Shown: in pieces, positions 19,862-27,618 of the stretch
Numbering within the stretch: position 1 is the first letter of the stretch
Layout: every line of letters begins with the position of its first letter
Assembly (NCBI RefSeq): GCF_900101175.1
Contig: NZ_FNFQ01000005.1
Location: 212,530-276,529, forward strand
DNA from: Stenotrophomonas pavanii
GTDB lineage: Bacteria > Pseudomonadota > Gammaproteobacteria > Xanthomonadales > Xanthomonadaceae
DNA length: 64,000 nucleotides
Reading direction: 5' to 3'
Made by a program: the position numbers and the translations under genes
The notes under the pieces: generated by a model
Databases searched by the model: none
What the model saw: only the letters and a program-made list of their open reading frames with translations
Told to the model about the DNA's origin: nothing

Positions 19862-21211
19862 ATGAACGAGGCGATCCACACCGACACCATCGTCGCCATC
19901 GCCAGCGCGCCCGGCGCTGGCGGCGTCGGCCTGCTGCGCCTGTCCGGTCCGCGTGCCGCGGCCATTGCCCACGCGCTGGGTGCACCTGCGCTGCGCCCGC
20001 GCCACGCGCACTACGCGCGCCTGCGCGATGCCGAGGGCGAAGTCATCGACGACGGCATCGTGCTGTGGTTCCCGGCGCCGAACAGTTTCACCGGCGAAGA
20101 GGTGGTGGAACTGCAGGGCCATGGCAGCCCGGTGCTGCTGCAGCAACTGGTCGCGCGCTGCATCGCGCTCGGCGCGCGCCAGGCGCGGCCGGGAGAGTTC
20201 AGTGAACGGGCGTTCCTCAACGGCAAGCTGGACCTGGCCCAGGCCGAGGCCATCGCCGACCTGATCGCCGCCGGCGACAACCGTGCCGCGCGCGCTGCAC
20301 GACGCTCGCTGGACGGCGTGTTCTCGCGCCGCATCGAGGCCGTGGTCGAGCAGCTGGTGCTGCTGCGCATCCACGTCGAAGCGGCCATCGACTTTGCCGA
20401 CGAACCGCTGGATACGCTCGGTGGCGCACAGGTGCGGCGTGGGCTGGAACAGGCCCGCAGTGATCTGGCCCTGCTGCGCCGCGATGCCGAACGCGGTCGT
20501 CGCCTGCGCGATGGCCTGCATGCGGTGCTGGTCGGTCCGCCCAATGCCGGAAAGAGTTCATTGCTCAATGCGCTGGCCGGCAGCGAGCGTGCCATCGTCA
20601 CCGACATCGCCGGCACCACCCGCGACACCCTGCGCGAAACCATCCGCCTGGATGGCCTGGAGCTGACCCTGGTCGACACCGCTGGCCTGCGCGACGGCGG
20701 CGATGCCATCGAACGCGAAGGCATGCGCCGCGCGCACGTGGAAATCGAGCGCACCGACCTGGCACTGATCGTGCTGGATGCGCGCGATCCGGCGGCCGGT
20801 GAAGTGGCGCTGGGCGATGCAGTGGCGACGGTGCCGCACAAGGTCTACATCCACAACAAGTCGGACCTGCTGGCGGCGTTGCCGTCGCTGGACGATCCGG
20901 ACCGCGTGTTCGTCTCGGCCGCCACCGGTGCCGGGCTCGAGGATCTGCACGCGCGCCTGCGTTCGATTGCTTCGGCCGGTGCAGGGGAGCAGGTGGACGG
21001 CGAGTTCTCGGCGCGCACGCGGCACGTGGATGCAATCGAGCGCGCGCAGGAACACGCGCAACGCGCCGATGGCGAGCTGGCGCACGAGCACCTGGAACTG
21101 GCCGCCGAGGAACTGCGGCTGGCGCATGATGCGCTGGGTGAGATCACCGGGCAGATGAGTGCCGATGATCTGCTGGGAAGGATCTTCTCCAGTTTCTGCA
21201 TCGGCAAGTAA
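19862..21211 (+). CDS. mnmE: tRNA modification GTPase MnmE
   Basis: With MnmG, adds the carboxymethylaminomethyl group to wobble uridine of certain tRNAs. The 449-residue protein has an N-terminal folate-binding domain ([21 protein letters not shown]), a helical domain, and an inserted G domain (about 218-370). Motifs are [29 protein letters not shown] and HNKSDL, and the protein has the family C-terminus FCIGK with the catalytic Cys. It starts 3 bases after the caspase-like gene, so it is probably transcribed with it. In most relatives it follows yidC directly. Confidence 0.97.
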   Translation: MNEAIHTDTIVAIASAPGAGGVGLLRLSGPRAAAIAHALGAPALRPRHAHYARLRDAEGEVIDDGIVLWFPAPNSFTGEEVVELQGHGSPVLLQQLVARCIALGARQARPGEFSERAFLNGKLDLAQAEAIADLIAAGDNRAARAARRSLDGVFSRRIEAVVEQLVLLRIHVEAAIDFADEPLDTLGGAQVRRGLEQARSDLALLRRDAERGRRLRDGLHAVLVGPPNAGKSSLLNALAGSERAIVTDIAGTTRDTLRETIRLDGLELTLVDTAGLRDGGDAIEREGMRRAHVEIERTDLALIVLDARDPAAGEVALGDAVATVPHKVYIHNKSDLLAALPSLDDPDRVFVSAATGAGLEDLHARLRSIASAGAGEQVDGEFSARTRHVDAIERAQEHAQRADGELAHEHLELAAEELRLAHDALGEITGQMSADDLLGRIFSSFCIGK

Positions 21212-21217
21212 GCCTTG

Positions 21218-21240
21218 GTAGTGCCGGCCGCTGGCCGGCA
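21218..21240. repeat. GCCGGC-type REP element
   Basis: GTAGTGCCGGCCGCTGGCCGGCA, a short palindrome headed by GTAG, identical in type to those at 22609-22690, 37261 and 63952. This matches the REP family described in S. maltophilia. Confidence 0.8.
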
Positions 21241-21272
21241 AACCAGCCGAACGAGCTCCTCGGGATCGCTAC

Positions 21273-21303
21273 GGGGTCGGAGCCCCTGCGGGGATCCGAC
21301 CCC
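21273..21303. repeat. Palindromic GGGTCGGA-type repeat
   Basis: GGGGTCGGAGCCCC and GGGGATCCGACCCC arms around TGC, a member of the same family as 1251-1292. Confidence 0.8.
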
Positions 21304-21370
21304 GGTTCCCCCACCTGTCACATTGCCGCCGCATACTGACGGCCATCACATACCGCTTGGGGAAGTCGCA

Positions 21371-22600
21371 GTGAAGTCGTGGGGTTGTGCATTGCTGTTG
21401 TCGCTGGCCATGGCACCATCGGTGGCCATGAGTGCTGAATCCTCAACCCCGGCCGCACCCAAGGTGTCGGTCTACGGCCATCGCGGGGCAAGCGCGCTGC
21501 TGCCCGAGCACACCCTGGCGTCGTACGCGCAGGCCATCGCCGATGGCGCCGACTACATCGAGCCGGACCTGGTGATGACCAAGGACGGGGTGATGGTGGC
21601 CCGGCACGAGAACGAGATCGGTGGCACCACCGACGTCGCCTCGCATCCGGAGTTCGCCAGCCGCCGCACCCGCAAGGTGATCGATGGGCAGCAGGTCGAG
21701 GGCTGGTTCACCGAAGACTTCACCCTGGCCGAGCTGAAGACCCTGTACGCCCGTGAGCGCCTGCCGGAACTGCGCAGCACCGCCTACGACGGCCAGTTCC
21801 GCATCGCCAGCCTGGACGAGATCCTGGCCTTCCTGGTGCAGCAGGCCGGGCGTGCCAACCGCGGCATCGGCCTGGTCCCGGAGATCAAGCACCCGACTTA
21901 CTTCCAGTCCATCGGCCTGCCGATGGAAGACAAACTGCTGGCTGCGCTGCGCGGCAATGCGTACACCAACGTCGGCCCGGTCACGATCCAGTCGTTCGAG
22001 ACCGCCAACCTGCGCTACCTGCATGGCAAGATCGGCCGCGGCAGCAACATCCGCCTGCTGCAGCTGCTGTGGAAGGGCGATACCCAGCCGGCCGACATCG
22101 CCAAGGCCGGTGGCACGCTGACCTACGCGCAGATGATGACCCCGGCCGGGCTGAAGGACATTGCCGGCTACGCCGATGGCATCGGCCCCGAGCTGCGTTC
22201 GATCATTCCGCTGGATGGCAAGGGAGCGCTGGGCACGCCGACCTCGCTGGTACGTGATGCGCACGCCGCCGGGTTGATGGTGATTCCGTACACCTTCCGC
22301 CCGGAAAACCACTTCCAGCCCAGCAACCTGCGCAAGGGCGCCGACAGCGCGCGCAATGCCGAGGGATCGATCGCCGAGATGCGCGTTTACCTGGCGACGG
22401 GCATCGATGCGTTCTTCACCGATGACCCGGCGCTCGGCCGGCAGGCGGTGGATGGAATGGGCGCGGCCGGCACTACCGCCGCTTCAACCGCGCGGTTCAT
22501 CCGGGCGGCGGAATGGAATCACCACGTGGTCCTGGCCCTCGCGCGGCGTCGTCGGCCAGCGGCTCTGCCTCGTCATGGGATGGGCGCGGCGGGGAACTGA
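21371..22600 (+). CDS. glpQ: Periplasmic glycerophosphodiester phosphodiesterase with repeat-derived tail
   Basis: Hydrolyses glycerophosphodiesters to glycerol-3-phosphate and alcohols. The GTG at 21371 is chosen because GGGGAAG lies about 9 bases upstream and a signal peptide follows (residues about 1-22, ending AMSA). The GDPD core has VYGHRGASALLPEHTLASY, DYIEPDLVMTKDGVMVARH and LVPEIKHP, and ends with FFTDDPAL. It is 409 residues. The last 43 codons or so, from position 22471, are read out of a 210-bp tandem repeat and are not part of the enzyme fold. The natural stop seems to have been replaced by this insertion. Confidence 0.88.
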   Translation: MKSWGCALLLSLAMAPSVAMSAESSTPAAPKVSVYGHRGASALLPEHTLASYAQAIADGADYIEPDLVMTKDGVMVARHENEIGGTTDVASHPEFASRRTRKVIDGQQVEGWFTEDFTLAELKTLYARERLPELRSTAYDGQFRIASLDEILAFLVQQAGRANRGIGLVPEIKHPTYFQSIGLPMEDKLLAALRGNAYTNVGPVTIQSFETANLRYLHGKIGRGSNIRLLQLLWKGDTQPADIAKAGGTLTYAQMMTPAGLKDIAGYADGIGPELRSIIPLDGKGALGTPTSLVRDAHAAGLMVIPYTFRPENHFQPSNLRKGADSARNAEGSIAEMRVYLATGIDAFFTDDPALGRQAVDGMGAAGTTAASTARFIRAAEWNHHVVLALARRRRPAALPRHGMGAAGN

Positions 22601-22963
22601 ATTTCCCGGTAGTGCCGGCCGCTGGCCGGCAACGCGAGGATTGCCAACGAAGGTTCATGAGGTTGCCGGCCAGCGGCCGGCACTACCGCCGCTTCAACCG
22701 CGCGGTTCATCCGGGCGGCGGAATGGAATCACCACGTGGTCCTGGCCCTCGCGCGGCGTCGTCGGCCAGCGGCTCTGCCTCGTCATGGGATGGGCGCAGC
22801 GGGGAACTGAATTTCCCGGTAGTACCGGCCGCTGGCCGGCAACGCGCGCACTGCCAACGAAGGTTCATGAGGTTGCCGGCCAGCGGCCGGCACTACCGCC
22901 GCTTCAACCGCGCGGTTCGTCCGGGCGGCGGAACGGGATCACCACGTAGTCCTGGCCCTCGCG
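22471..22963. repeat. 210-bp tandem repeat, two full copies plus the source 3' end of the rhomboid gene
   Basis: Copies begin at 22471, 22681 and 22891, an exact 210-base period. The first two are nearly identical. The third matches for only about 72 bases and is the genuine end of the rhomboid gene on the minus strand. Each full copy holds a copy of that gene end, a junk stretch and a pair of GCCGGC REP elements in opposite orientation. The period is a multiple of three, so reading frames stay open across copies. Confidence 0.9.
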
Positions 22964-23674
22964 CGGCTGCCACAACACCGGCACGCGCTGCGGCGACGGC
23001 GGCTCCAGCTCGTCGTCGGGCAAAGGCTCGACGTCTTCTTCTTCGTCTTCCCAGCTGTAACGCTGCCGCGGCGGCAGCGGGTCGGCGTTGCGGAACAGCA
23101 GCGCGGCGATGATGCCGGCGAAGGCGCCGCCCATGTGCGACTGCCAGGACACGCCATCGGCATGCGGCAGGATGGTCATCAGCATGCCGCCATAGAACAG
23201 CATGCCGATCAGGCCGGTGGCGATCGCCGCGCGGTCGCGGCGCAGCAGGCCGAGGCTGGCCAGCAGGAACATCAGGCCATGGGTGACGCCACTGGCGCCC
23301 AGGTGCACGCTGCCCGGATTGCCCAGCATCCACGCGCCGAGGCCCGAACCCAGCCACAGCAGGGGCAGGGCACGCACGGTGGCTTTCGGATACACGCTGC
23401 CGGCGAGGGTGCCGAGGATCAGGATCGCGATGCTGTTGGCGGCGATATGCTCGACCGAGGCATGCAGCATCGGGCCGCCGATCAGGCCGAGCAGGCCCTT
23501 GGCTTCCAGCGGCGCGACCGCCCACGGTCGCCAGTCGAACGTGCCCTGCAGGGCGAACACGGCCACCAGCACCAGCACGGCCGCCAGGCTGACATTGAAC
23601 GCCCGCAGGATGCGCGAGCGGTCATTGCGGGGGGCCGGCACGTCGCCGGCGGGCAGGGGCGTGTTGTTGTCCAT
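22904..23674 (-). CDS. Rhomboid-family intramembrane serine protease
   Basis: Cuts membrane proteins within the bilayer. The 256-residue protein has about six helices. The catalytic pair is Ser128 in HLGASGVTHG and His180 in QSHMGGAFAG. His76 and Asn80 in EHIAANSIA fit the oxyanion-stabilising positions. An acidic cytoplasmic tail (WEDEEEDVEPLPDDELE) follows and the protein ends FRRPDEPRG. The last 60 bases of the gene are the template of the repeats at 22471-22890. Substrate unknown. Confidence 0.9.
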   Translation of the reverse strand: MDNNTPLPAGDVPAPRNDRSRILRAFNVSLAAVLVLVAVFALQGTFDWRPWAVAPLEAKGLLGLIGGPMLHASVEHIAANSIAILILGTLAGSVYPKATVRALPLLWLGSGLGAWMLGNPGSVHLGASGVTHGLMFLLASLGLLRRDRAAIATGLIGMLFYGGMLMTILPHADGVSWQSHMGGAFAGIIAALLFRNADPLPPRQRYSWEDEEEDVEPLPDDELEPPSPQRVPVLWQPREGQDYVVIPFRRPDEPRG

Positions 23675-23780
23675 ACCTCAGCAATGGCGGTGGCTGGCGC
23701 GAAACCAAGGCCACCGCAACGGGAGAGTGGAGGCGGCCGGCGGGACAATCCCACCGGCCGCGCTGTTCAGCCGGTCAGGC

Positions 23781-24743
23781 TCAGGCCTGGCCTTCGCCTT
23801 CCTTCGGCGGGTACTTCAGGCTGAGCACCACGGTGGCGGCGATGATCACCGCGACCACGCCCAGCGACACCGGCGTCGGGATCTTGAACAGGTCGATGAT
23901 CATCATCTTGATGCCGATGAAGCCCAGCACCAGTGCCAGGCCGTACGGCAGCAGGTGGAAGCGGTCGGCCATGCCGGCCAGCAGGAAGAACATCGCGCGC
24001 AGGCCCAGCACCGCGAACACGTTGGAGGTGAGCACGATGAACGGGTCGGTGGTGATCGCGAAGATCGCCGGGATGCTGTCCACGGCGAAGATCACGTCGG
24101 TGACCGCGATCAGGATCAGCACCGCGAACAGCGGGGTGAACCAGCGCACGCCATCGCGCTTCACGCTCAGCGCGTTGCCGGCGTAGTCCGGCAGCAGGCG
24201 CAGGTGCTTGCGCATCCAGCGCAGGGCGGGATTGGTCTCCAGGTCCGGCTCCTGGCCGGCGGCGAACCACATCTTCCAGCCGGTGAACAGCAGGAAGGCA
24301 CCGAACACGTAGAGCAGCCAATGGAACTGGCTGATCAGCACGCTGCCGGCGAAGATCATGATCGTACGCAGCACGATCGCGCCCAGGATGCCGATGATCA
24401 GCACCTTCTGGCGCTGCTCCTCCGGCACCGCGAAGTAGCTCATGATCATCAGGAAGACAAAGATGTTGTCGACCGCCAGCGCCTTCTCGACCAGGTAGCC
24501 GGTCAGGAATTCGAGCCCGACCTTGTTGGCCACCACCTGGCCGGCGGTCTCATTCAGGTAGTACCAGAGGCCCGCATTGAACAGCAGGGCCAGCACGACC
24601 CAGCCGATGGACCACCACAGGGCTTCCTTGAAGGTGACCTTGTGCGGTCCACCATGGCGCATCAACACGAGGTCGACCAGCAGGGCGATGACCACCACCG
24701 CCGCGAAGCCGCCCCACAACCACACGTTACCGATCGTCTGCAT
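23781..24743 (-). CDS. TerC/Alx-family membrane protein, probable Mn(II) exporter
   Basis: A 320-residue integral membrane protein of the TerC family. Its motifs are FNAGLWYYL, GYLVEKALAVDNIFVFLMI and VTDVIFAVDSIPAIFAIT, which carry acidic residues in membrane helices (EKALAVDN and AVDSIPA). The start at 24743 (MQTIGNVWLWGG) gives the usual N-terminus. E. coli Alx and relatives export manganese, and members are typically controlled by yybP-ykoY riboswitches. One is present in this gene's leader, which strongly supports a role in manganese homeostasis rather than tellurite resistance. Confidence 0.9.
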   Translation of the reverse strand: MQTIGNVWLWGGFAAVVVIALLVDLVLMRHGGPHKVTFKEALWWSIGWVVLALLFNAGLWYYLNETAGQVVANKVGLEFLTGYLVEKALAVDNIFVFLMIMSYFAVPEEQRQKVLIIGILGAIVLRTIMIFAGSVLISQFHWLLYVFGAFLLFTGWKMWFAAGQEPDLETNPALRWMRKHLRLLPDYAGNALSVKRDGVRWFTPLFAVLILIAVTDVIFAVDSIPAIFAITTDPFIVLTSNVFAVLGLRAMFFLLAGMADRFHLLPYGLALVLGFIGIKMMIIDLFKIPTPVSLGVVAVIIAATVVLSLKYPPKEGEGQA

Positions 24744-24828
24744 TGGGAATGTCCGTTGGAAAGATGAATGCCAGGCCGGACGGCGAGGATCTGCAACGGA
24801 GGATCGGGAGGGGATCCAGGGACAGAGC

Positions 24829-24945
24829 TTCGCCAGTACGGCGAAGGTCTCGCTCGCAGTTCCAGTCGGCTGGAACTGCCGTTGCACCGGAGCCTGCAGG
24901 CTCGAAATGACGGCGACAACGTCTGGGAGCTACTCCCCTTCTGGC
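24829..24945 (-). ncRNA. yybP-ykoY (manganese-sensing) riboswitch upstream of the TerC gene
   Basis: Read on the minus strand, the leader has AAGGGGAGTAGCTCCC at its start (24931-24944), a central hairpin (CGAGCCTGCAGGCTC), then GCGAGACCTTCGCC (24840-24853). These are the conserved blocks of this class. A competing hairpin, CTTCGCC / GGCGAAG (about 24829-24847), overlaps the last block and could act as the expression switch. It lies about 85 bases upstream of the TerC start. This class binds Mn(II) and, when bound, turns the exporter on. Confidence 0.85.
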
Positions 24946-24949
24946 GCCG

Positions 24950-24978
24950 ATTCTGCCGTCTGGCCGGGCCGCCGTCAA
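24950..24978 (-). promoter_or_regulatory. Sigma70 promoter of the riboswitch-TerC transcript
   Basis: On the minus strand TTGACG (24973-24978), a 17-base spacer and CAGAAT (24950-24955). Transcription would start near 24943, right at the first conserved block of the riboswitch. Confidence 0.75.
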
Positions 24979-24991
24979 ATGCCGGTTTGCC

Positions 24992-25023
24992 GGGGTCGGA
25001 CCCCAACGGGGCTCCGACGCCGG
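24992..25023. repeat. Palindromic GGGTCGGA-type repeat
   Basis: GGGGTCGGACCCC and GGGGCTCCGACGCC arms, imperfect, followed 16 bases later by a second element of the same family. Confidence 0.65.
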
Positions 25024-25038
25024 GGCCGTCACCACACT

Positions 25039-25069
25039 GGGGTCAGAGCCCCTGCGGGGATCTGACCCC
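25039..25069. repeat. Palindromic GGGTCAGA-type repeat
   Basis: GGGGTCAGAGCCCC and GGGGATCTGACCCC arms around TGC, very close to the element at 21273. Confidence 0.8.
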
Positions 25070-25092
25070 GGCGCCCGGTTTACAATGGGCGG

Positions 25093-26262
25093 ATGAATAC
25101 CCCCCTTCCCGTTGTCCGCCTCAAGAATGCGTGGCGCTCCAGCCACCCGTGGATCTTCCAGAAACTGGTCGAGAAGCCGACCGTCCGGCCCAAGCCCGGT
25201 TCCATCGTCGACGTGGTCGGCATTGATGGCGAATTCATCGGCCGCGGGTTCTACAACGGACACTCGCGCATTGCCGTGCGCATCCTTGAAACCGACCAGA
25301 ACGTGCCGGTGGATGCCGGCTGGTTCTCGCGCAAGATCGCCCAGGCGGTGTCGCTGCGCCGTGAGGTGCTGAAGCTCGATGCGGTCTCCGATGCCTGGCG
25401 CGTGGTGCACAGCGAAGGCGACGGCCTGTCCGGCCTGGTGGTGGATCGCTACGGCGACCTGGTGGTGGTCGAGTTCTTCGCCGCCGGCATGTTCCGCCAC
25501 CGCGAATGGATCTACGACGCCCTGCGCGAGCAGTTCCCCGGCTGCCGCTTCCACAGCTTCGCCGACGAGCATGTGCAGAAGCAGGAGAGCTTCGACTTCC
25601 ACGGCAACACCACCACCGAAGCGGCGGTGATCACCGAGTACGGCATCAAGTTCCGCGCCGATCCGGCCGGTGCACACAAGACCGGCTTCTTCGCCGACCA
25701 GCGCGAGAACCGCGAATGGCTGAGCCAGCAGGTGGAAGGCAAGAGCGTGCTGGACCTGTGCTGTAACACCGGCGGTTTCGCGGTGTACGCAGCAGCACGT
25801 GGCGCTTCGGAAGTGGTCGGCATCGACATCGATGAGGACGTCATCCAGATCGCCAAGGGCAATTCGCGCCTGAACAACGTGCGTCCGAAGTTCATCCAGT
25901 CCGACATCTTCCCGTGGCTGCGCGACGCCGCCAACCGCGGTGAGCAGTACGACGTGGTGATCCTGGACCCGGCGAAGATGACCCGCGACCGCGACCAGGT
26001 CATCACTGCGCTGAAGAAGTACCTGGACATGAACAAGCTGGCGCTGGGCGTGGTCAAGCCGGGCGGCCTGTTCGCCACGTTCTCCTGCACCGGCCTGGTG
26101 GCCGAGGACCAGTTCCTCGACATGCTGCGCCGCGCGGCGTATTTCTCCGGCCGCACGATCCAGATCCTCAAGGTGGCCGGCGCCGGTCCGGACCACCCGT
26201 TCATGGCCCACGTGCAGGAATCGCGTTACCTGAAGGCCGTGTTCTGCCGCGTGGTGGACTGA
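25093..26262 (+). CDS. rlmI: RlmI-like class I rRNA (cytosine-C5) methyltransferase
   Basis: Probably methylates C1962 of 23S rRNA. The 389-residue protein has an N-terminal PUA-like RNA-binding domain (about 1-80), a linking domain (LSGLVVDRYGDLVVVEF), then a Rossmann methyltransferase domain. This has the SAM site LDLCCNTGGFAVYAAARGA (about 219-237), DVVILDPAKMTR and FATFSCTG with the likely catalytic Cys. RlmI usually has DPP at the second motif; here it is DPAK, common in the wider COG1092 group. The exact target base is therefore inferred. Confidence 0.82.
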   Translation: MNTPLPVVRLKNAWRSSHPWIFQKLVEKPTVRPKPGSIVDVVGIDGEFIGRGFYNGHSRIAVRILETDQNVPVDAGWFSRKIAQAVSLRREVLKLDAVSDAWRVVHSEGDGLSGLVVDRYGDLVVVEFFAAGMFRHREWIYDALREQFPGCRFHSFADEHVQKQESFDFHGNTTTEAAVITEYGIKFRADPAGAHKTGFFADQRENREWLSQQVEGKSVLDLCCNTGGFAVYAAARGASEVVGIDIDEDVIQIAKGNSRLNNVRPKFIQSDIFPWLRDAANRGEQYDVVILDPAKMTRDRDQVITALKKYLDMNKLALGVVKPGGLFATFSCTGLVAEDQFLDMLRRAAYFSGRTIQILKVAGAGPDHPFMAHVQESRYLKAVFCRVVD

Positions 26263-26274
26263 CCGCGCGACGCT

Positions 26275-26301
26275 GTAGAGCCGGGCCGCGCTCGGCTCTA
26301 C
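26275..26301. repeat. GTAGAG-type palindrome
   Basis: GTAGAGCCGGGC and GCTCGGCTCTAC arms form a small hairpin between the methyltransferase and dipeptidase genes. Its outer bases match those of 17033-17089. Confidence 0.7.
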
Positions 26302-26356
26302 AAATCTGCCGACCGCAGCGCTATGGTCGGGCTCTTCCCAATGCCGGTGAGAGCCC

Positions 26357-27598
26357 ATGCCTTCGTTGCGCCCCCTGTCCGTCGTGCTCGCCCTGGCGCT
26401 GTGCGCGCCGCTGTCGGCCCACGCCATCGAGTTCAGCGCCGAGGAACTGGCCCGCGCCAAGGCGCTGCAGCAGCGCCTGGTCACGCTCGACAGCCATCTG
26501 GATACACCGGCCAATTTCGGCCGAACCGGTTTTGACATCGAGCAGCGCCACGACCGCAACGCCCTTTCGCAGGTGGATTACCCGCGCATGGTCGAAGGCG
26601 CGCTGGATGGCGGCTTCTGGGCGATCTACACCGACCAGGGCGACCGCAGCGCCGCCGCGCACCTGGCCGAGCGTGACCATGGCCTGCAGCGGTTGATGCA
26701 GATCCGCGAAATGCTGGCGGCCAATCCCGAGCGCTTCGCGCTGGCACTGACCGCCGATGATGCCGCGCGGATCAAGGCCGCCGGCAAGCGCGTGGTGTAC
26801 ATCAGCATGGAAAACGCCAGCCCGCTGGTGGACGACCCCAGCCTGCTCTCGTTCTACCACCGTGCCGGGCTGCGCCTGCTCAGCACCGTGCACTTCGCCA
26901 ACAACGAGTTCGCCGATTCGGCCACCGACCCCAAGGGCGCGGAATGGAAGGGCCTGAGCCCGGCCGGCAAGGAACTGGTGCGACAGGCCGTGAAGCTGGG
27001 CATCGTGATCGATCAGTCGCATGCCTCGGACGCGGTGTTCGACGATCTGCTGGCGATGATGCCGGTGCCGTTCGTGCTGTCGCACAGCTCGGCCAAGGCG
27101 GTCTACGACCACCCGCGCAATCTCGACGACGCGCGCCTGCGCAAGCTGGCCAGGGCCGGCGGCGTGATCCAGGTGAACGCCTATGGCGGCTACCTGATCG
27201 ACACGGCGAAGACGCCCGAGCGCAAGCAGGCCGAAGAAGCGCTGAGCAAGCAGCTGGGTGGCTGGGAAGGCATGGGCATCGAGCAGGGTGTTGCCCTGCT
27301 GAAGGCCGAGCAGGCACTGGACCACGAGCACCCGGTGCGCCACGCCAGCCTGGATGATTTCTTCGCCCACTTCGAGCACATCCTCAAGGTGGTCGGCCCC
27401 GAGCACGTGGGCATCGGCCTGGACTGGGATGGCGGCGGCGGCCTGAGTGACCTGCCCGATGTCAGCCAGCTGCCGAAGATCACCGCCTGGCTGCTGCGCA
27501 AGGGCTATACCGAGCAGCAGATTGCCGGCATCTGGGGCGGCAACCTGCTGCGCGTGATGCGCCAGGCGCAGGATTACGCGGCAAAACAGGGCGGTTGA
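26357..27598 (+). CDS. Secreted membrane dipeptidase (peptidase family M19)
   Basis: Zinc dipeptidase of the renal-dipeptidase family, acting on dipeptides including some with D-residues. The 413-residue protein has a Sec signal (about residues 1-24, ending SAHA). Metal-binding motifs are LDSHLDTP (about 43-50), YISMENASPL with the bridging Glu, VIDQSHASD and VLSHSSAKAV. The later HVGIGLDWDGGGGL is also typical. A hairpin just past the stop may end transcription towards the convergent permease gene. Confidence 0.9.
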   Translation: MPSLRPLSVVLALALCAPLSAHAIEFSAEELARAKALQQRLVTLDSHLDTPANFGRTGFDIEQRHDRNALSQVDYPRMVEGALDGGFWAIYTDQGDRSAAAHLAERDHGLQRLMQIREMLAANPERFALALTADDAARIKAAGKRVVYISMENASPLVDDPSLLSFYHRAGLRLLSTVHFANNEFADSATDPKGAEWKGLSPAGKELVRQAVKLGIVIDQSHASDAVFDDLLAMMPVPFVLSHSSAKAVYDHPRNLDDARLRKLARAGGVIQVNAYGGYLIDTAKTPERKQAEEALSKQLGGWEGMGIEQGVALLKAEQALDHEHPVRHASLDDFFAHFEHILKVVGPEHVGIGLDWDGGGGLSDLPDVSQLPKITAWLLRKGYTEQQIAGIWGGNLLRVMRQAQDYAAKQGG

Positions 27599-27606
27599 CC
27601 GCCCTT
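27591..27606. terminator. Possible hairpin terminator between convergent genes
   Basis: GGGCGG/CCGCCC surround TTGA at the dipeptidase stop. Neither strand has a good T-run, so this is weak. Confidence 0.35.
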
Positions 27607-27618
27607 CGGTCGTGCCGG

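Noticed and set aside
22520..22540. CACGTGG sequences in the 210-bp repeats as parS sites
   Set aside because: Only the central seven bases match; the flanking GTTC and GAAC halves are missing.
22471..22963. CRISPR array
   Set aside because: The repeat unit is 210 bases with no short direct repeat and unique spacer pattern, and no cas gene is near. It is a tandem duplication.
22601..23112. Plus-strand frames with repeated peptides across the 210-bp copies
   Set aside because: They are by-products of the duplication and run antisense into the rhomboid gene.
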